A stretch of DNA of 64,000 nucleotides. Source: Hyphomicrobiales bacterium (GTDB lineage Bacteria; Pseudomonadota; Alphaproteobacteria; Rhizobiales; Aestuariivirgaceae). The stretch spans positions 186,001 through 250,000 of the forward strand of contig JACPNZ010000039.1 in NCBI GenBank assembly GCA_016185245.1, given 5' to 3'. The notes below the pieces were generated by a model. That model saw nothing but the letters and a program-made list of their open reading frames with translations. It was not told the DNA's origin and did not search any database. Below are positions 1-9,283 of this stretch, one piece after another; position 1 is the stretch's first letter, and the number at the start of each line of letters is the position of its first letter. The translations under genes and the position numbers were made by a program.

Positions 1-552
1 ACGGTGGTGACCGGCCCCACGGCCAGCGCCAGCTTCGTGGCCGGGCAATTCCTGCTCGGCGATCTCGCAACCCCGGTCAAGCCGCTGATCGGCGACGGCC
101 AGGCAGCCCTTCGGGCCATTGCAGAGGGCCGGGCCGATGCCGCCATTCTGGTCGGCCGGCGGCCGCTGCCGGTTCTACAATCGGCGGAACTGGTCAAGGG
201 CCTGCATTTGATCGACGTTCCTGCCGTGGAGGCCCTGCAGGCGGCCTATTCGCCGGCCCTCATTTCCAATGAAGACTATCCCGGCCTAGTCGCCGCCGAC
301 CGGCCGGTCGAGACACTCGCCACGTCGCTGGTTATCGCGGTGCGCGACAGCTCCCCGGGCAGCCCCGCCTATGAGCGGACGCGAAAATTCACCGATACCC
401 TGTTTGCCGCGATCCAGCCGGACCCGGGCACCGATGCCGGGCTCAATCTGGCCGCCACCGTGCCAGGCTGGACCCGCCATGGCGCGGCAACGGCCGCCCT
501 TGCCGACATAGCCGCCAAATCCAAAGCGGCGGCCCCAGCAGCGGAGAACTGA
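1..552 (+). CDS. TAXI-family TRAP transporter solute receptor, C-terminal part
   Basis: The frame is open from the first base of the window with no credible start, so this is the 3' part of a gene that begins upstream; about 183 codons are present. The segment with YSPALISNEDYPGL and the following beta-strand LATSLVIAV look like the C-terminal lobe of TAXI (TRAP-associated extracytoplasmic immunogenic) solute-binding proteins. Such proteins usually deliver small carboxylates or amino acids to a fused TRAP membrane subunit; no TRAP membrane gene is visible here. The tail is Ala/Lys-rich. The stop is followed after one base by the ATG of the next gene, so the two are probably co-transcribed. 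The family call is by recalled similarity; the substrate is unknown. Confidence 0.6.
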   Translation, partial: TVVTGPTASASFVAGQFLLGDLATPVKPLIGDGQAALRAIAEGRADAAILVGRRPLPVLQSAELVKGLHLIDVPAVEALQAAYSPALISNEDYPGLVAADRPVETLATSLVIAVRDSSPGSPAYERTRKFTDTLFAAIQPDPGTDAGLNLAATVPGWTRHGAATAALADIAAKSKAAAPAAEN

Positions 553-553
553 C

Positions 554-1759
554 ATGTCAAGTACCCAACCGCGCGCCGCCGGCGTTACTGCCGCCCCCGA
601 GGTCGAAGGCGACAGCCGGGACACGTCCGAGAAGCCGGTGCCGACCTGGTTCCTGCAATCGCTCAAGTCGAGGACGCCGGATTCGCTCGCCGAACATTAC
701 CGCGCCCGCCACAATCCCCATGAGGCGGCGATCCCGCCGGTGCGCCGGGTTCCGCCGCGCCGGCCAATGCTCCGCCGGGAGGTCGAGCGCGACGACTATT
801 TCGATTATCGCGGCCGACCGCGTTTCGAGACTGAAGCGCCGCGCGAGGAAGCCAGTCAGGGCGGAAAGCCGATGGTCTATGCCTTGGCTCTCCTCGCCGC
901 CATCGCGGTGGGCGGCGCCCTGGGGTACCTGATTTCGCACTCGGACCGATTGACCGCACCGGCGCAGCCCGGCAAGGCAAACCAGACAGCGACTTCAGCA
1001 TCGGCCAGCGCCAACAGCACGGTCATCTCGAAGAAGCCGATCGTCACCGCCACCTTGAAGGTCGAGGATGCGGCAGGTGCCCTCAACAGCATGATCCCGC
1101 TGATGCTGCAGGCCGAAGGCGGCGGCCAGCAGGACCTGATCCTGAAGCTTTCGGGCCTTCCCGCATCTTCCTACCTGACGGCCGGAACCAGGCTCGCCGA
1201 CAACGATTGGCAGCTGCCGGCCGGAGAAGCGAAGAACGTCAAGCTGGTGGTCAAGAAGACCGATGCCCCGGTCTTCGACGTGGCGGTGGCGGCCTTCGAG
1301 GCCAAAACCGGCGAGCTTGCCGCGCCGGTCAAGGAGATGACGGTTGCAATCACCGACACGCCCGTCGAAATCACTCCCGCCGCCAGTCTGCCGGAAACGG
1401 TGGTGCTCAAGCCCGCCGACGGAACGACAACGGCTGCCATCGACGCCGTCAAGGCACAACCGGCCGCCGCCGATCCGGCCGATGCCACCCAGAATCTGGT
1501 GACCAAGGGCGACATCCTGCTCAAGGCCGGTGATCTCGCCATGGCCCGGCAGTTTTACGAGCGGGCCTTCGCCCAGGGCTCGGCGGTCGCGGCGATCGGT
1601 GTCGCCCGGACCTATGACCCGGTGGTCTATGACCTTCTCAAGGTCCAGGGCCTCCAACCCGATGCCGCCCAGGCGCTCGTCTGGTATGAGCGGGCCAAAT
1701 CCGCCGGCGCTGCCGAAGCCGACGCCGCCATCGCCGCCGTCAAGCAGGCAGCGCCCTAA
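554..1759 (+). CDS. Membrane-anchored protein with C-terminal Sel1/TPR-like region
   Basis: This is a 401-residue protein of unknown function. The N-terminal ~100 residues are polar, Arg/Pro-rich and presumably cytoplasmic. One clear membrane segment lies at about residues 107-127 (VYALALLAAIAVGGALGYLI), followed by an Ala/Thr/Ser-rich linker. The C-terminal ~80 residues contain helical-repeat signatures (GDLAMARQFYERAF, AQALVWYERAKSAGA) typical of Sel1/TPR proteins. A GGAGA ribosome site lies just upstream and overlaps the end of the preceding gene, so it is likely translated from the same mRNA as the TAXI receptor. The topology suggests an envelope scaffold or adaptor; that is inference. 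Confidence 0.65.
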   Translation: MSSTQPRAAGVTAAPEVEGDSRDTSEKPVPTWFLQSLKSRTPDSLAEHYRARHNPHEAAIPPVRRVPPRRPMLRREVERDDYFDYRGRPRFETEAPREEASQGGKPMVYALALLAAIAVGGALGYLISHSDRLTAPAQPGKANQTATSASASANSTVISKKPIVTATLKVEDAAGALNSMIPLMLQAEGGGQQDLILKLSGLPASSYLTAGTRLADNDWQLPAGEAKNVKLVVKKTDAPVFDVAVAAFEAKTGELAAPVKEMTVAITDTPVEITPAASLPETVVLKPADGTTTAAIDAVKAQPAAADPADATQNLVTKGDILLKAGDLAMARQFYERAFAQGSAVAAIGVARTYDPVVYDLLKVQGLQPDAAQALVWYERAKSAGAAEADAAIAAVKQAAP

Positions 1760-1848
1760 AACCTGCCCTAATCCATCGTGCCGCGGCGGTCTCGACAATG
1801 CCACCGGGCACGGGCATGTATGGCGCCACCGCATATTTGGAGGGAGCC

Positions 1849-3492
1849 ATGCGCGCCGCCGACGTGATCGTCAAATCGCTGGAAGCCCATGGGGTGAGCC
1901 GCGTCTATTGCGTGCCGGGCGAAAGCTATCTGGCGCTGCTCGACGCGCTTTATGGCTCAACCGTCGAAGTGATCGTCTGCCGGCACGAATCAGGCGCGGG
2001 CTTCATGGCGGTGGCGGAAGCCAAGCTCACCGGCAAGCCCGCCGTCTTCATGGTAAGCCGGGGGCCCGGTGCCACCAACGGCTCGATCGCCGTCCACGTG
2101 GCCGAGCAGGATGCGGTTCCGGTCATCGCCCTGATCGGCCAGGTGTCCCGTGCCGAACGCGGCCGCGGCGCCTTCCAGGAGGTCGATTACGGCCATTTCT
2201 TCGGTTCGATCGCCAAGGGTGTGTTCGAGGTGAGCGACGGCGCCAAGATGGCCGAGACCTGTGCCCGCGCCTTCCATCTTGCCGCCGAAGGGACAGCCGG
2301 CCCGGTCGTCATCTCGCTTCCCGAGGACATGCTGAGCGACGAGGTGGGAGATTTCGTTGCCGGCGCTTTCCCGGTCGTCCGGCCGCACCATGGGGCCAAT
2401 GATGTCACGCGCATCCAGACCCTCATCGACAAATCCGAGCGGCCCCTGGTGATCGCCGGCTCAGGTTTTCGCGGCAGGAAGGGGGCAGCCGCTCTCGCCC
2501 GCTTCGCCGAGGCCCAGCGCATACCGGTGGGGGCCGCCTGGAAAGCCCAGGATGTCTTCGACAATGGCTCGCCCCTCTACGCCGGCCACATTGGCTTCGG
2601 CAGCCCGGCCAGGCACCGTGAAATCCTGGGCGAGGCCGATTTGATCATCGCCGCCGGAACCAGGCTCGGCGATGTGGCAAGCCTCAACTACACTCTGCCG
2701 TCAGCGCCGGAGCCCGCCCAAACTCTCGTCCACATCTATCACGACGGTGCCCCCATCGGCCGGGTGTTTCGCACCGACTGCGGAGTGATTGCCGACGCCG
2801 TGACTCTCTTCGAGGAGCTCGGCACCCACCCCCGCGTCGTCTCCTCGGGGCGCGAGGCCTGGATCAGTTCGATCGGCGGCTTCATCGGCGAGTTTCAGAA
2901 ATTCCGCTCCGCCGATCCTGCCGACGGCGTCGATTTCGGCGCCGTCGTCATGGCCGTCGCCAGGCTGGCGCCCGCCAATGCCACCATCGTCACCGATGCC
3001 GGCAACATCTCGACCTGGGTGCACCGCCACTGGTGCATGACCCCCAGCAATGTGCTGCTCGGCGCGGTCGCCGGCTCCATGGGGATCGGCGTGCCGGCCG
3101 CGGTGGCCGCCGGCCTCGTCGAGCCCCAGCGCATGGCCATCGTCTTGGTCGGCGACGGCGGCATCCTGATGACCGGCCAGGAGCTCGCCACCGCTCTCCA
3201 GTATGGCGCCAAGCCGAAAATCGTCATTTCCGACAATGGCTCCTATGGCACCATCCGCACCCATCAGGAGAAGCACTATCCGCACCGGGTTTCCGGCACC
3301 GATCTGGTCAATCCCGATTTTACCCTGTGGGCCAGGTCCTTCGGCGCCCTTGCGGTGACTATTGCGCCGGGCGACGATATCGACGCCAAGATCGCCGAGG
3401 CGCTGGTCCACGACGGGGCGGCGGTCATTCATGTCAAGTCGAGCCGCGAGGCGCTCTCCGCCTTCACCACCCTCAATGCGCTGACGAAGTAG
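1849..3492 (+). CDS. ThDP-dependent enzyme, acetolactate synthase-like
   Basis: This 547-residue protein has the three-domain layout of the acetohydroxyacid synthase/pyruvate oxidase family. The N-terminal pyrimidine-binding domain carries CRHESGAGFMA with Glu47 in the position that activates the ThDP ring. A central Rossmann-like domain follows, and the C-terminal pyrophosphate domain has the motif GDGG (about residue 434) through NGSYG (about residue 463). I chose the ATG at 1849 because a strong GGAGGGAG site ends 2 nt before it; an in-frame ATG at 1798 has no such site. There is no ilvN-type regulatory subunit next door and the gene stands alone, so it is probably a catabolic or orphan ThDP enzyme rather than the biosynthetic IlvB. 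The substrate cannot be told from sequence. Confidence 0.85.
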   Translation: MRAADVIVKSLEAHGVSRVYCVPGESYLALLDALYGSTVEVIVCRHESGAGFMAVAEAKLTGKPAVFMVSRGPGATNGSIAVHVAEQDAVPVIALIGQVSRAERGRGAFQEVDYGHFFGSIAKGVFEVSDGAKMAETCARAFHLAAEGTAGPVVISLPEDMLSDEVGDFVAGAFPVVRPHHGANDVTRIQTLIDKSERPLVIAGSGFRGRKGAAALARFAEAQRIPVGAAWKAQDVFDNGSPLYAGHIGFGSPARHREILGEADLIIAAGTRLGDVASLNYTLPSAPEPAQTLVHIYHDGAPIGRVFRTDCGVIADAVTLFEELGTHPRVVSSGREAWISSIGGFIGEFQKFRSADPADGVDFGAVVMAVARLAPANATIVTDAGNISTWVHRHWCMTPSNVLLGAVAGSMGIGVPAAVAAGLVEPQRMAIVLVGDGGILMTGQELATALQYGAKPKIVISDNGSYGTIRTHQEKHYPHRVSGTDLVNPDFTLWARSFGALAVTIAPGDDIDAKIAEALVHDGAAVIHVKSSREALSAFTTLNALTK

Positions 3493-3605
3493 CGCAGGTC
3501 GACAGGCGAATCGACCGGATAGCCGGCGGGACCGAAGCCGCCGTGCGGCCCGTTCCGATCCAGTAGAGCCTGGCGCGATGACAGGGTGAAAGCGCCTTCC
3601 GGCAA

Positions 3606-4955
3606 TCAGACATTGAGCAGCAGATATTCGCGCTCCCAGGAACTGATCACCCTCCGGAAATGCTGCATCTCCTGGAATTTGACATCGCTATAGGCCTCGA
3701 CGAACTTGTCGCCGAGAGCGGTCTTGAGGGGCTTGGTGTAGTTGAGCTTGTCGATCGCCTCATCGAGGCTGATCGGCAGGGTGTGGGCATAGCGATAGGC
3801 CGAGCCCTCGACCGGATCCGAGGGCTTGATGCGTTCGATCATGCCGAGATAGCCGCAGGCCAGCGAGGCGGCGAAGGCCAGATAGGGATTGGCGTCGGCT
3901 CCCGGCACCCGGTTCTCGAGCCTGAGGTTGGCCGGATCGGAGGAGGGAACCCTAAGCGACACGGTGCGATTGTCGATGGCCCAGTGAACATTGGTCGGCG
4001 CATCGGAATCGGGCACCAGGCGCCGGTAGGAATTCACGTTCGGAGCGAAGAGCGGAAGCGCCGCGGCGAGGTAGCGCTGCAGCCCGCCGATATGGTTGAG
4101 AAACAACTTGGAGGGCTTGCCGTCACGGCCGGCAAAGACATTCTTGCCGCTCTTCAAATCGAGCACCGACTGGTGAATGTGCATCGACGAGCCCGGCTCG
4201 TTCTCGTGCGGCTTGGCCATGAAGGTCGCATACATGTCGTGCTTCAGCGCCGCCTGCCTGACCGTGCGCTTGAACAGGAACACCTGGTCGGCAAGCTCCA
4301 GCGGATCGCCGTGATTGAAATTGATCTCGAGCTGGGCCGGGCCGCTCTCGTGGCTCAGGGTGTCGACGTCGAGCTCCTGGGCCTCGCAATAGTCGTAGAT
4401 ATCCTCGACGATCGGATCGAAGTCGTTGGCGGCGTCGATGCCATAGGCCTGGCCGCCGGGCTCCTTGCGCCCCGAACGGCCGACGGCGGCATCGAGGGGA
4501 TAGTCGGGATCGATGTTTTTCTTGACCAGATAGAATTCCAGCTCCGGCGCGATGACCGGTTTCCAGCCCTTGTCGCGATAGAGCTGCAGCACGCGCCGCA
4601 GCACATGGCGCGGCGAAATGTCGACCGGCTCGTCGTTCAAGTGGAAAGCATCGCAGATTACCTGGGCGGTGGGCTCGGCATACCACGGCACGAAGCGGAT
4701 GGTATCGACGTCGGGATGCATGTAGATGTCGATGGCCGAATCGCTCACCGCCCGGGTTTCCGAGACGAAGCGGCCGCTGATTGTCAGGGTAAAGACTTCC
4801 TCGGGAATGCGCAGGCCACGCGAGCGGATGCCCTTGAGGAATTTCTTGGGCGGCAGAATCTTGCCGCGGGCCGTGCCCGACATGTCGGCGACCAGGCACT
4901 CGACTTCGCTGATCTTGTTTTCGCCGATCCATTCCTCGAAACGTGCTTGCGACAT
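3606..4955 (-). CDS. puuA: Gamma-glutamylputrescine synthetase (glutamine synthetase fold)
   Basis: This 449-residue GS-fold enzyme would ligate glutamate to putrescine using ATP, the first step of the Puu route. Signatures include ESGPAQLEINF, the nucleotide/substrate segment GSSMHIHQS and the C-terminal NSYRRLVPDSDAPTNVHW, which match GS-like polyamine ligases more than true GlnA. The start is ATG 4955 with AGGG upstream; a GTG 30 nt further upstream lacks a ribosome site. It is divergent from puuB across about 80 bp and borders an agmatinase/putrescine ABC operon, which strongly supports putrescine as substrate. Ligation of another amine (for example ethanolamine or spermidine) is the main alternative. 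Confidence 0.85.
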   Translation of the reverse strand: MSQARFEEWIGENKISEVECLVADMSGTARGKILPPKKFLKGIRSRGLRIPEEVFTLTISGRFVSETRAVSDSAIDIYMHPDVDTIRFVPWYAEPTAQVICDAFHLNDEPVDISPRHVLRRVLQLYRDKGWKPVIAPELEFYLVKKNIDPDYPLDAAVGRSGRKEPGGQAYGIDAANDFDPIVEDIYDYCEAQELDVDTLSHESGPAQLEINFNHGDPLELADQVFLFKRTVRQAALKHDMYATFMAKPHENEPGSSMHIHQSVLDLKSGKNVFAGRDGKPSKLFLNHIGGLQRYLAAALPLFAPNVNSYRRLVPDSDAPTNVHWAIDNRTVSLRVPSSDPANLRLENRVPGADANPYLAFAASLACGYLGMIERIKPSDPVEGSAYRYAHTLPISLDEAIDKLNYTKPLKTALGDKFVEAYSDVKFQEMQHFRRVISSWEREYLLLNV

Positions 4956-5038
4956 GATACCCTGTTGGTCGTTGTCCGGAGGCACTCTAGCCCGGCCGCT
5001 TGACCGAACAAAAGGGGGGCCGCTAAACCGATGGGATC

Positions 5039-6316
5039 ATGGCTAAATCGATCGACGCCCCGTCCTATTACACGGCCACCGCCACCCCCTCCCCCCGCCA
5101 CCCGGGCCTTGCCGGCGAAGCTTCCGCCGATGTCTGCGTCATCGGGGCCGGCTATACCGGATTATCGGCGGCGCTTGAACTGGCCGAGGCGGGCTACCGG
5201 GTGGTGGTGCTCGAACAGGAAACCGTGGGCTACGGCGCCTCGGGCCGGAACGGCGGCCAGGTGTGCACCGGCTTTTCCTCGGGCCAGGGCAAGATCGAGG
5301 CCCAGTTGGGCCGTGACGATGCCCGGCGCTGCTTTGCGCTGGCCGAGGAATCGAAGACGCTGCTCAAGCAGCGTCTGGTCCGCCATTCGATCGATTGCGA
5401 TCTCGCCTGGGGCTATCTGCATACCATCGTCAAGCCGCACCAGATGGACGAGCTCAAGGCCTGGAAGGACGAATATGACGAGCTGGGCTATGACGGCACG
5501 ACCATCCTCGGAAAGGCGGAGCTCGAGGAGAAGCTGGCAACCCGCATCTATCACGGGGCGCTGCGCGACCCGGGGGCGGGCCACTTCCACCCGCTCAACT
5601 ACTGCTTGGGCCTTGCCCGCGCCGCGGTTGCGGCGGGGGCCATCATCCACGAACAATCCCGCGCCCTCTCGGTCGAGATGGGACCGCCGGCGGTTGTCCG
5701 CACCGGGGCGGGATCGATCACCGCGAAATTTCTGGTGATCGCCGGCAACGCCTATCTGGGCCGCACTGTCCCTAAGCTCGCCGGCCGGGTGATGCCGGTC
5801 GCCAGCTACATCATCGCCACCGAGCCGTTCGGAGAGAACCGCGCCAGGGCGCTCATTCGCGACGGCGAGGCGGTCGCCAACACCAAGTTCATCGTCGACT
5901 ACTATCGCCTGACCAAGGATACGCGGCTCCTGTTCGGCGGCCGGGCCAGCTATTCGACGCTCGAGCCGCCCAGCCTCGCCACCTATATGCGGCCGCGCAT
6001 GACGGCGGTGTTTCCGCAACTGCGCGATGTGAAGATCGACTATGCCTGGGGCGGCTACATCGCCATCACCTCGAACCGCATTCCGGACATGGGAAGGCTG
6101 GCGCCGCACGTCTACTATGCCCATGGCTATTCCGGCCAGGGGGTGGCGCTGGCCGGCCTCTACGGCAAGCTGATGGCGGAAGCCGTGCGTGGAGTCGCCG
6201 AACGCTTCGACCTCTTAGCGAAGATCAGGCACCTGCCCTTCCCTGGCGGGCCTTTGCGCACGCCTGTGCTGGTCGCCGCCATGCTCTACTACCGCCTGCG
6301 CGATGCCCTGAGCTAA
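5039..6316 (+). CDS. puuB: Gamma-glutamylputrescine oxidoreductase, FAD-dependent (DAO family)
   Basis: This is a 425-residue flavoprotein. The N-terminal dinucleotide-binding motif VIGAGYTGLSAALELAEAG lies at about residues 33-52, and the C-terminal GYSGQGVALAGLYGKLMAEA is typical of the DadA/PuuB/OrdL family. It would oxidise gamma-glutamylputrescine to the aldehyde, releasing ammonia and H2O2. It starts about 83 bp from puuA on the opposite strand, so the two probably share a control region. Its stop faces the speB stop of the pot operon 21 bp away. No gene for the next Puu steps (puuC aldehyde dehydrogenase, puuD amidase) is in this cluster. The G-rich stretch before the ATG is rather far away, so translation may be weak. 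Confidence 0.85.
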   Translation: MAKSIDAPSYYTATATPSPRHPGLAGEASADVCVIGAGYTGLSAALELAEAGYRVVVLEQETVGYGASGRNGGQVCTGFSSGQGKIEAQLGRDDARRCFALAEESKTLLKQRLVRHSIDCDLAWGYLHTIVKPHQMDELKAWKDEYDELGYDGTTILGKAELEEKLATRIYHGALRDPGAGHFHPLNYCLGLARAAVAAGAIIHEQSRALSVEMGPPAVVRTGAGSITAKFLVIAGNAYLGRTVPKLAGRVMPVASYIIATEPFGENRARALIRDGEAVANTKFIVDYYRLTKDTRLLFGGRASYSTLEPPSLATYMRPRMTAVFPQLRDVKIDYAWGGYIAITSNRIPDMGRLAPHVYYAHGYSGQGVALAGLYGKLMAEAVRGVAERFDLLAKIRHLPFPGGPLRTPVLVAAMLYYRLRDALS

Positions 6317-6337
6317 GGCCCCTTCCCTACTCGCTCC

Positions 6338-7336
6338 TCATAACTCCCTGTTCGTCACCGCCCGCGCGCCCCGCTGCCAGGCGCGGAGACACAGGTACTC
6401 CATGACGAGGGCCGAGGCGGCACTGGCGGTGATCTCGGCATGGTCATAGGGCGGCGAGACTTCCACCACATCCATGCCGATGAAATGGATATCGGTCAGC
6501 CTACGGATGATCGAGGCGGCTTGGTGATAGGTGAGCCCGCCGGGAATGGGCGTGCCGGTGCCGGGGGCGGCGGAGGGATCGAGGCAGTCGATGTCGAAAG
6601 TGAGATAGGCCTTGCTGGCGCCGACCGTCTTCTTGATGATGTCGGCGAGCGCACCCGCCGTGCTGTCATGGACCTCGTCGGCATAGACGATGCGGAAGCC
6701 ATAGGTGTGTTCGCCGGCGAACACCGTGCGGATGCCGATCTGCACCGAGCGCCGGGGATCGATCAGACCCTCCTTCACCGCATAGTTGAACATGGTGCCG
6801 TGGTCGATACGGCCGCCGTCGTCGGGCTCGACGTCGCGGTGGGCGTCGAAATGAATGAGCGACAGGGGGCCGTGCTTCCTGGCGTGGGCCCTGAGCAGCG
6901 GATAGGTGATGTAATGATCGCCGCCCAGTGACACCATCTCGGCGCCGGCGCTCAAAATCTCCGTGGCGTGGCGCTCCAGCGTTTCGGGGAATTTTTCCTT
7001 GGCCCCCCAGTCGAAGAAGCAGTCGCCATAATCGATGACGGCAAGGGTGTCGAAGGGATCGAAGTTCCACGGCCAGATCGGGCCCCAGGCGTTCTCGGCG
7101 GACGCCCGGCGAATGGCCTCCGGCCCCATGCGAGTGCCGGAGCGGTGCGAGGTCGCCTGGTCGAAGGGAATGCCGGTCACGGCGAAATCGACGCCCGTGA
7201 GATCGCGGCTATATTTGCGGCGCATGAAGGAGAGGGCGCCGGCATAGGTGGGCTCCCAGCGCGTACCTTTGGTCTCGTCGCGGCGGAAGGCGGAATCGCC
7301 CGGCGCCTGCTTCATGTCCTTCATTTCGAGTGACAT
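6338..7336 (-). CDS. speB: Agmatinase (ureohydrolase)
   Basis: This 332-residue manganese enzyme would hydrolyse agmatine to putrescine and urea. The ureohydrolase metal ligands are visible: His141 in GGDHYIT, Asp164/His166/Asp168 in FDAHRDVEP, and Asp248/Asp250 in TFDIDCLDP. The stretch RIDHGTMFNYAVKEGLIDP closely follows E. coli SpeB. The residue between His166 and Asp168 is Arg where SpeB has Thr, which might tune the substrate. It is the last gene of the spuC-pot operon, only 3 nt after potG, with a GGAG site inside the potG end. Other guanidino substrates cannot be excluded, but the polyamine context favours agmatine. Confidence 0.87.
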   Translation of the reverse strand: MSLEMKDMKQAPGDSAFRRDETKGTRWEPTYAGALSFMRRKYSRDLTGVDFAVTGIPFDQATSHRSGTRMGPEAIRRASAENAWGPIWPWNFDPFDTLAVIDYGDCFFDWGAKEKFPETLERHATEILSAGAEMVSLGGDHYITYPLLRAHARKHGPLSLIHFDAHRDVEPDDGGRIDHGTMFNYAVKEGLIDPRRSVQIGIRTVFAGEHTYGFRIVYADEVHDSTAGALADIIKKTVGASKAYLTFDIDCLDPSAAPGTGTPIPGGLTYHQAASIIRRLTDIHFIGMDVVEVSPPYDHAEITASAASALVMEYLCLRAWQRGARAVTNREL

Positions 7337-7339
7337 CTG

Positions 7340-8428
7340 CTACTCCGTGAGAATGATCGATTCGGCCGGCAGCCAGTGCACCCAGACCTTTTGGCCACGC
7401 GCCACCCCGGCGCCGCCGCCGCGCGAGTCGTTCTGCATGTTGATGGCGAGATTGAGCCCGTCGGCCGCCTCGACCACCACGTGGCTGGTGTCGCCATAAT
7501 AGGCGACATCTCGCACCAGGCCCTGCACCTTGACGAGCCCCGGTTCCTGCGGCTCCTGGCGGGTGATCTTCAGCTTTTCCGGCCGGGTTGCGATGCAGAC
7601 GGTAGCGCCGCAGGGCTTGTTGGCCGGGAGGTCGATACGGCCCAGGCCCTTGGCCTCACAGTGCACGGCGGTGGCGCTTTGCGAGGTTACCCGGGCATCG
7701 ATCAGATTGACCTTGCCGATGAAATCGGCGACGAAGCGGTTGACCGGATGCTCGTAGAGTTCGGCCGGGGTGGCGATCTGCTGAACCGCGCCTTTCTCCA
7801 TCACCGCGATGCGGCTCGCCATGGAGAGGGCCTCGTCCTGATCGTGGGTGACGATGATGAAGGTGATGCCGACGGTTTCCTGCAACCTGGTTAGTTCCAG
7901 CCGCATGTCCTCGCGCAGCTTGGCATCGAGCGCCGACAGGGGCTCGTCGAGGAGCAGCACCTTGGGCCGCTTGACCAAGGCGCGGGCCAGCGCCACCCGT
8001 TGGCGCTGGCCGCCCGACATCTGGTCTGGCTTGCGGGCTGCGAGCTCGGTCAGTTTCACCATGTCGAGGGCTTCGGCCACGCGCCTTTTGGTCTCGTCGG
8101 CGGCAACGCCGGTCACCTTCAGCCCATAGGCGACGTTCTGCTCGACCGTCATGTGGGGAAAGACCGCATAGGACTGGAACACCATGTTGGTCGGGCGCTT
8201 GTTGGGAGGCGTATTGGCCATGTCCTCGCCGCCGATCAGGATCTGCCCGCCCGACATGGGCTCAAGCCCGGAGATCATGCGGAGCAGCGTGGTTTTGCCG
8301 CAGCCCGAGGGGCCGAGCAGTGCAAAGAACTCGTTCTGGCCAATGTCGAAGGAAACCTGGTCGACGGCTACGACGCCGCCGGGAAACTTCTTGCTGACAT
8401 TGCGGATGGAAACGATCGGTTCGGACAT
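7340..8428 (-). CDS. potG: Putrescine/spermidine ABC transporter, ATPase subunit
   Basis: This is a 362-residue cytoplasmic ATPase of the CUT1/polyamine class. Walker A GPSGCGKTT lies at about residues 39-47, the signature MSGGQRQRVALARAL at about 138-152, and Walker B LLLDEPLSALD at about 158-168. A C-terminal TOBE-type beta domain follows (about 240-355). It powers the import complex with the potH/potI permeases and the potF receptor encoded directly upstream. Spacing to potI is 4 nt and to speB 3 nt. It could equally be called potA; I use the PotFGHI naming because the receptor resembles PotF. Confidence 0.88.
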   Translation of the reverse strand: MSEPIVSIRNVSKKFPGGVVAVDQVSFDIGQNEFFALLGPSGCGKTTLLRMISGLEPMSGGQILIGGEDMANTPPNKRPTNMVFQSYAVFPHMTVEQNVAYGLKVTGVAADETKRRVAEALDMVKLTELAARKPDQMSGGQRQRVALARALVKRPKVLLLDEPLSALDAKLREDMRLELTRLQETVGITFIIVTHDQDEALSMASRIAVMEKGAVQQIATPAELYEHPVNRFVADFIGKVNLIDARVTSQSATAVHCEAKGLGRIDLPANKPCGATVCIATRPEKLKITRQEPQEPGLVKVQGLVRDVAYYGDTSHVVVEAADGLNLAINMQNDSRGGGAGVARGQKVWVHWLPAESIILTE

Positions 8429-8432
8429 CTTG

Positions 8433-9281
8433 TCAACCCTTGGCGGCTTTGGTTGGGGCCTGCAGTTTCATGGCAAGAACGGTGGCGATCACGGTGATGG
8501 CGATCAAGACCGTCGAGGCTGCGTTGATGTCGGGGGTGACACCGCGGCGGACCAGCGAATAGACCTTGACCGGGAAGGTAACCGAGCCCGGCCCCGAAGT
8601 GAAATAGGTGATGACAAAATCGTCGAGCGACAGGGTGAAGGCCAGCAGCGCCCCAGCGACGAGCCCCGGCTTCATGAAGGGCACGAGCACATAGCGGAAG
8701 GTCTGCCACTGGTTGGCGCCCAAATCGCGCGAGGCTTCCTCGAGCTGCACGTTGAACCCCACCATGCGCGAGCGCACTACGATCGAGACGAAGGGAAACG
8801 AGAAGGCGATGTGGGCGACGATGATCGGCCCCAGGTTGAGCGGCCAGCCGACATCGGAAGTGAGCCAGCCGATGCGGATGAAGAAGGCCATCAGCGCCAC
8901 GCCCATGCTGATTTCGGGAATGACGATGGGCAGCGCCATGAAGGCTTCGTAGGCGGTCTTGCCGGGAAAGCGGAAGCGCCACAATTGCAGGCCCACCATT
9001 CCGCCGATCAGGGTCGACACCAGGGTCGAGCAAAAGGCGATGATCAGGGAATTGGTGAAGGCGTCGAGCAGATCGGGATTGTTCCAGGCGACGACGTAAT
9101 TGTTGAGGGTGAAGCCCTGCCAGGTGATGTTGCGCTTCGAGGTGTTGAAGCTGAAGGCGATCAGCACGGCGATCGGCGAATAGAGAAAGAAGAAGGTGGC
9201 GAACAGAAGCAGCTTGAGCCAGAGCCGGCGGCTGTATTCGAGCGGGCCTTGCGGGGTACGGTTCCAGAGTACTGCTGCCAT
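8433..9281 (-). CDS. potI: Putrescine ABC transporter, permease subunit (PotI/PotC type)
   Basis: This is a 282-residue inner-membrane permease with six hydrophobic segments and the cytoplasmic EAA-type loop LEEASRDLGANQWQTFRYVLVP, which docks on the ATPase. The motif SLDDFVITYFTSG is characteristic of PotC/PotI. The start is ATG 9281, 2 nt after the potH stop, indicating coupled translation. A much longer open frame on this strand continues upstream to about 10076, but that part only shadows potH. The protein pairs with PotH to form the membrane channel. Confidence 0.88.
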   Translation of the reverse strand: MAAVLWNRTPQGPLEYSRRLWLKLLLFATFFFLYSPIAVLIAFSFNTSKRNITWQGFTLNNYVVAWNNPDLLDAFTNSLIIAFCSTLVSTLIGGMVGLQLWRFRFPGKTAYEAFMALPIVIPEISMGVALMAFFIRIGWLTSDVGWPLNLGPIIVAHIAFSFPFVSIVVRSRMVGFNVQLEEASRDLGANQWQTFRYVLVPFMKPGLVAGALLAFTLSLDDFVITYFTSGPGSVTFPVKVYSLVRRGVTPDINAASTVLIAITVIATVLAMKLQAPTKAAKG

Positions 9282-9283
9282 GC

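Noticed and set aside
1849-3492. Assignment of the ThDP enzyme as biosynthetic IlvB
   Set aside because: No adjacent regulatory subunit and no other ile/val genes; only the family is certain.
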